From Lutjanus erythropterus (lineage: Eukaryota > Chordata > Actinopteri > Lutjaniformes > Lutjanidae): a DNA stretch of 64,000 nt. The position numbers were made by a program, and so were the translations under genes. Location of the stretch: positions 4,749,878 through 4,813,877 of the forward strand of contig CM034613.1 in NCBI GenBank assembly GCA_020091685.1. The letters are read 5' to 3'. Positions 60,170 to 64,000 of the stretch are shown here, in pieces. The notes below the pieces were generated by a model that ran no database searches, was not told the DNA's origin, and saw nothing but the letters and a program-made list of their open reading frames with translations. Each line of letters begins with the position of its first letter. The stretch's first letter is position 1.

Positions 60170-62041
60170 TTATTTTATTTGCTGACTGTCAGCACTAACT
60201 AAACTTGGCCCCATCAGTTGTCCTGCACAAGTCATAATCGGCACAGCAGTTGTAAAGAGTGTCTTGGTTGGTATAAAAAAGTTAAAATAGATGACACGTA
60301 GGCTACAAAAAGAGACAAATTTTGAGGACCCATACTCACCACTTGAGGCTCCTCTCCCTCCTTGATCCTGATGGCCTCCTTGTTCGACAGGAGCTTTTGA
60401 ATGATGTGTGTCATCTGTTGGTTGGACAGGAGCTGGGTTTTCATCTGTTTGCTGGACGGGATCTCTTGAATGATGGGTGCTGTCTGTGGGCTGGACAGGA
60501 GCTAGGTTTTCATCTGTTTGTTGGACAGGAGCTTTTTCATTGCTGGTAGCAATCAAGCCAGAGGCTGTAGTGGCCTCTGAAGAAGTCAGTCCCAGCACAG
60601 GAGAGCTTCTATTATGCAAATACAAAATACATGTCAGTATAAGGCAAGACTGTAAAACAGATTTGGTCAAACAGAGTTCTCTATGCCAACCTTGGAGAAA
60701 AAAAAACAAAATGTTATTTTTCTCATGTATTTTCTGCTTTGAATGATAAAATGTGTGAATGGGCAAAAACAATATATTTCCATAGACTGTGCTGCTCTGC
60801 TCTTCTTCTGTGCATAATGCAAATGTACAAGTGACTCTTCTTAAGTCCCACCCCTTTTGGCACTTTGCTCCAAGTATAGGCGAATAACCTCAGTCAACTT
60901 GCTCCTTTCCTGTTTCATGTACTCAGATATGCTACGTGCTAGGCTCATCTATGCTGGAAAAAATTGCTGGGGGACCTGTAAAAGCGATATACGTAGTCTA
61001 CATCAATGGGTAACTAGCTTGTTACATCTGATAGTTAATTTGATCAAAAATCGTAAATCGCTAGCCAGCCAGTTAGGTAGCATTTTTATACCATTAGCTA
61101 ACTTAAGATGAAGATTTGGTTTTCCTTTAAACATAAACAAGCTTATCAAATATCTAAATACAGTTAAACAAGAAAGAAGAAAGTTGACCGAGCATGGTGT
61201 GCAAAGGGGCGGGACTTGGGAAGGGTCAATTGACCCTTTGCTAAGTCTTGACTCTAAACAAGAACTATCCAATCATAGGTTAGCAACCATAACTAGTGAA
61301 CTGCATTTTAGTACCAATGTTATATCATGTATGCAGCTGTTTGCTAACTTTACATATTTATGACACTTTAATACAGTTCTTGTTTTAAAATGTCTCAGAT
61401 GGAGACATTAAAAAGTAAGTTGAAGGCGGCCTTTAGCAGTCACAGCCTAACATACCGAGTGCTGAGGCTACATATGGAGCTCAGAGTTACGTTTGTTGTT
61501 ATTATTGTAAACATGTTTTCTTTAACATTCAGAAACACCCAAACATCCAGAACTTACGTAGTAAGTGGAGCAATGGCAGACAAGTAGATTTCCACATCCA
61601 TACACACCTCCATGTTACGAAACGTCAGGCTAGTCAAAAAGACATGAGAAGAAAATAATAAAACTAAACTGTTCTATTTTATCTGTTACTGCATGTGGTG
61701 ATTATTCTGCAGATACTACAACAAATAGTACTGTTAGCATTATTACTAATGATATTACTAGCATTTGCAAATGCTACTATCAACAATGCTATTAACCACT
61801 GTTCTACACTTGTGATGAGGAAAAACTGTAGTAATTACTTTAAAGCATAAACAGTAACTACTGACTTACATTATCTTAGGTTCACATCCCGGTGCAGGAG
61901 GTCTGAGCTCTATATGTGACAACTTTGAAGAATACCAGTCTCTTTGTTGGATATTTGTATTGTTGCACTGACAGTCATGCTGAATTTTGGTCTTATTGAT
62001 GGAGTGAACTCCATCCAGTGTGAAGGTGCTCTCCCTGTTTG
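60170..62041 (-). CDS. CXC-like chemokine with repeat-rich C-terminal stalk (partial)
   Basis: Three exons seen. Exon A, 62041-61870 (acceptor TTTTTTTTACAG, donor GTAAGT), encodes a leader-side segment, then DCQCNNTNIQQRDWYSSKL and IELRPPAPGCEPKI. The CXC motif and the IELRP-PGC block are family features. Exon B, 61629-61558 (acceptor CTTTTTGACTAG, donor GTAAGT), encodes LTFRNMEVCMDVE, giving the fourth cysteine. Exon C starts at 60608 (acceptor TTTGCATAATAG) and encodes SSPVLGLTSSEATTASG, then 23-residue Gln/Thr/Pro repeats. Phases agree throughout (1, 2, 2). Exon C either runs unspliced to the stop at 60172-60170 (145 codons, AATAAA at 60179-60174), or uses the strong donor GTGAGT after 60340. 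C3-C4 spacing is 13, two shorter than usual. No signal-peptide exon was found. CXCL16-like architecture is possible, but no clear TM is seen. Confidence 0.65.
60395..60532 (-). repeat. tandem 69-bp coding repeat in the chemokine stalk exon
   Basis: Two 23-codon units (APVQQTDENLAPVQPTDSTH and DPVQQTDENPAPVQPTDDTH cores), plus the start of a third (APVEQGG). Each unit is itself a diverged dimer of APVQxTD. Confidence 0.8.
60829..61237. mobile_element. AGCTA palindromic MITE, full copy (in chemokine intron)
   Basis: Left arm CTTAAGTCCCACCCCTTTTG and GTCAACTTGCTCCTTTCCTG; right arm GAAGAAAGTTGACCGAGC and AAAGGGGCGGGACTTGGGAA, its inverse. It lies in the intron between chemokine exons B and C. 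Confidence 0.8.
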
Positions 62042-62262
62042 CTGTAAAAAAAATTTAAAAAAATAAATACACACAAACAACGTGTGGATGTTAGCCAGAA
62101 GATTAAGTGGACTATGAAAGCGATGCCCCACAAGTTATAGGTTCCTCTACTTTGAGTCAGTTAGCATCTACGTCATCCATCACAGTCACTGAATGTAAAA
62201 GCTAGGAGGGTATGATCAAAAAGGGCAGGAACTATACTATGGTCAAACAGCCAGTGTCGAGG

Positions 62263-62310
62263 ATGTATCGTGCAACCATAATGCTCCTTCTGACATTAAC
62301 TAACCACACG
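62263..62310 (+). CDS. possible signal-peptide exon of an unseen plus-strand gene
   Basis: ATG opens MYRATIMLLLTLTNHT and is followed at once by donor GTAAGC (62311). A short basic start plus an ILLL-type core fits a first exon of a secreted or Ig-type receptor gene. No downstream exon was recognised before the window ends, so this is a weak call. Confidence 0.3.
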
Positions 62311-63639
62311 GTAAGCCCTGTTTTGAACTGGTCTCTCAGTACCCTGGTGGCAACAAGTTGAGGCTTCAATGTTAGCTTTCTGGCTAACATTAAATTTAGA
62401 AAAATTTAAATATTTAATAAAAGTCAAATCTTTTTGAGTCTTCTGTTTCATGTCTAAATCAAGGTCAAGTCAAGGCTTCCACCTGTGTTAGCCGAGCACA
62501 TCTCAAGTCTTCAAATATGGAACTTGTCTGATTCGAGTCATGTGACTTGAGTCCAAGGAATGCATGAATCTTCAGGAAACTTCACAGTTTACATAATTAA
62601 AATAAAAAAATGCAAGACACTAGTGTTCACAAATGACTACTGCAGTTAAAATAATGAACTAGGGCCATAAACAATATGTTAGATAGGTCGATACATCCTT
62701 AGACACCATCTACCGATGGGCAATGGGTTTTATGCCCCCCAAAGTTCAACATGGGAGTGCAATGACCCCCCAGTCCTGGGGCAAAGCAGAAAAAAAAAAC
62801 ATTGTAAAATTGCCATAAACACATAAATTTAATTGGTGTTTTGAATGGATCATTATGATTTTTCAGATTTAATTTATATGATGAGACACAGTGTGCATCT
62901 TACCAGCAAAGCACACCAAGTGCTTTAATTAACCAATTAACAAGCACAAAGCACCATGAATTCAAACACTTCTGACCATTAACACAGATAGTACAGTAAC
63001 TTCTGGCTCTCCCATCTAAAGACTAACACAAAGCTGTGTCTGTCACCAGCTCTGCATGGAAATACTTAAAAAGATTAAACAATGAGGATGCAAAGTGTGC
63101 GCTGCAGGGGGTAAAATGCGCTGGCCTGAGATTTACTGTGACTTCTGGAATCTCAGACAAAATTCCAAGTGCAAGCCCAGAGCTTTAAGAACACTGGATT
63201 CATACTTTATCGAAAACACTTCTGGCTGGAATACCAGCAGAGATGGCAGTATGTGACAGATTTACCCCCAACAGCAGCTGCGGCAAAATGCGCCACTCAC
63301 TGAAGAAAGACAGCCTGTAGGTTCCTGAAGAATCCATTCAAAATCTCATACCAAGTGAGTGAGAGTTTTCTTAGTTTTACACTTTAACTGTGAGTGATCA
63401 TTAACTTTATTAGGCAGATTGTTTCTAACATAGTGGTTCACATGGTGCCAACCTTCAGCTGGAGGCGCACCAGCAGCCTCTGAGTGAAAACAGAATATGG
63501 AATATGTCTCAGCTCAATTGAATGACATTAAAAGCACAAATTAACTTGGTTTAACAAATTTCATTTGCTTAAAATATGAAGAATTGTAAAATATTGCTTC
63601 CATGAGGGTGTTCAGTCAGACAGCGACGTCTTGGCATTT
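62311..63639. other. intergenic, no gene recognised
   Basis: Searched on both strands for chemokine leader exons, Ig domains and MS4A exons; none supported. CAAGTC-type words near 62455-62555 (CTCAAGTCTTC, GACTTGAGTCC) are a minor repeat. Confidence 0.4.
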
Positions 63640-64000
63640 CATTCTCAAAGCAAGTTGTTTTCCCCCAACCCCTCCTCCCCAGACTCGAAGCTAAGGCAGT
63701 TTGCCTGCAGGCTGCAGGAACTCTGAACAGAGACGAGCATTATATTTTTCGCGATAACAGGCGACGATGAGTCCTTCACTGTAAGCAGATCAGCTGTTTG
63801 TAACTGTCAGTTGTCTGTCATTTTAAAACTAAGCCTGTTATCCTGAAAACAAAAACCATCTGCTCTGAATGAGTGTGTGCCTGCCTCAGTGACTGCCAGA
63901 CTCCAGTAATATATTGCTCAATTTAACCATTATAAACATCTATTCCTTAAAAAAGACTACTGCTGACGTCTTAAGACTCATAATCGGACACTTACTCATT
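63640..64000 (+). mobile_element. TTAA-ended MITE, copy 3 (cut by window end)
   Basis: GATGAGTCCTTCACTGTAAG, CAGATCAGCTGTTTGTAACT, GTCAGTTGTCTGTCA and GGACACTTACTCATT follow the same order as copies 1 and 2. The right end lies beyond 64000. Confidence 0.75.

Noticed and set aside
60303-60339. A 37-bp intron (GTGAGT...TTTTTGTAG) linking the stalk exon to AYVSSILTFLYQ and an early stop.
   Set aside because: Consensus ends are present but the length is far below the vertebrate minimum. Reading through or a longer intron is more likely.
61390-61587. Plus-strand frame MSQMETLKSKLKAAF as a gene.
   Set aside because: No family resemblance. It overlaps chemokine exon B on the opposite strand, whose splice sites and cysteine pattern are better supported.

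Overview
This is a vertebrate nuclear window, almost certainly from a spiny-rayed (percomorph) teleost. The genes have GT-AG introns and vertebrate family members. The intergenic DNA is full of elements I recognise as teleost-typical: an L2-type LINE, a Tc1-like transposon with long terminal repeats, and several small inverted-repeat (MITE) families. No bacterial, CRISPR, rRNA or functional tRNA content was seen.

Layout. Positions 1-19.4 kb contain no convincing gene. They hold AT-rich quasi-repeats, a near full-length but broken L2 LINE (about 3.95-8.2 kb, with an esterase-bearing ORF1), a large fold-back element (9.7-10.3 kb), minisatellites, MITEs and two CTCF-like motifs in convergent orientation. 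From 19.5 to 42.9 kb lies a conserved three-gene block: grpel1 (+, mitochondrial GrpE co-chaperone), tada2b (-, SAGA transcriptional adaptor) and ccdc96/cfap184 (+, ciliary coiled-coil protein). grpel1 and tada2b converge. tada2b and ccdc96 are head-to-head over 248 bp, with a CCAAT box and an RFX X-box-like motif between them. The gene order and orientation match human 4p16 as I recall it.

From 43 to 64 kb the window looks like fast-evolving immune territory. A six-coding-exon four-TM MS4A-family gene (+, 50.4-55.3 kb) has its noncoding first exon and promoter duplicated about 2.7 kb upstream. On the minus strand, split exons that are easy to miss in an open-reading-frame view encode two chemokine modules. 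One is a CC module (58.3-58.8 kb, two exons, complete C-terminus). The other is a CXC-like module (61.6-62.0 kb, two exons) followed by a Thr/Pro/Gln-rich exon with 23-residue tandem repeats (60.2-60.6 kb). Intron phases would allow CXC, repeat stalk and CC to be spliced into one transcript. This is the most interesting hypothesis in the window. No signal-peptide exon was found for either module, so both are partial models.

The genes are otherwise functionally independent. All exon boundaries were read by eye from splice consensus, reading frame and remembered family sequence. No search or alignment was run.
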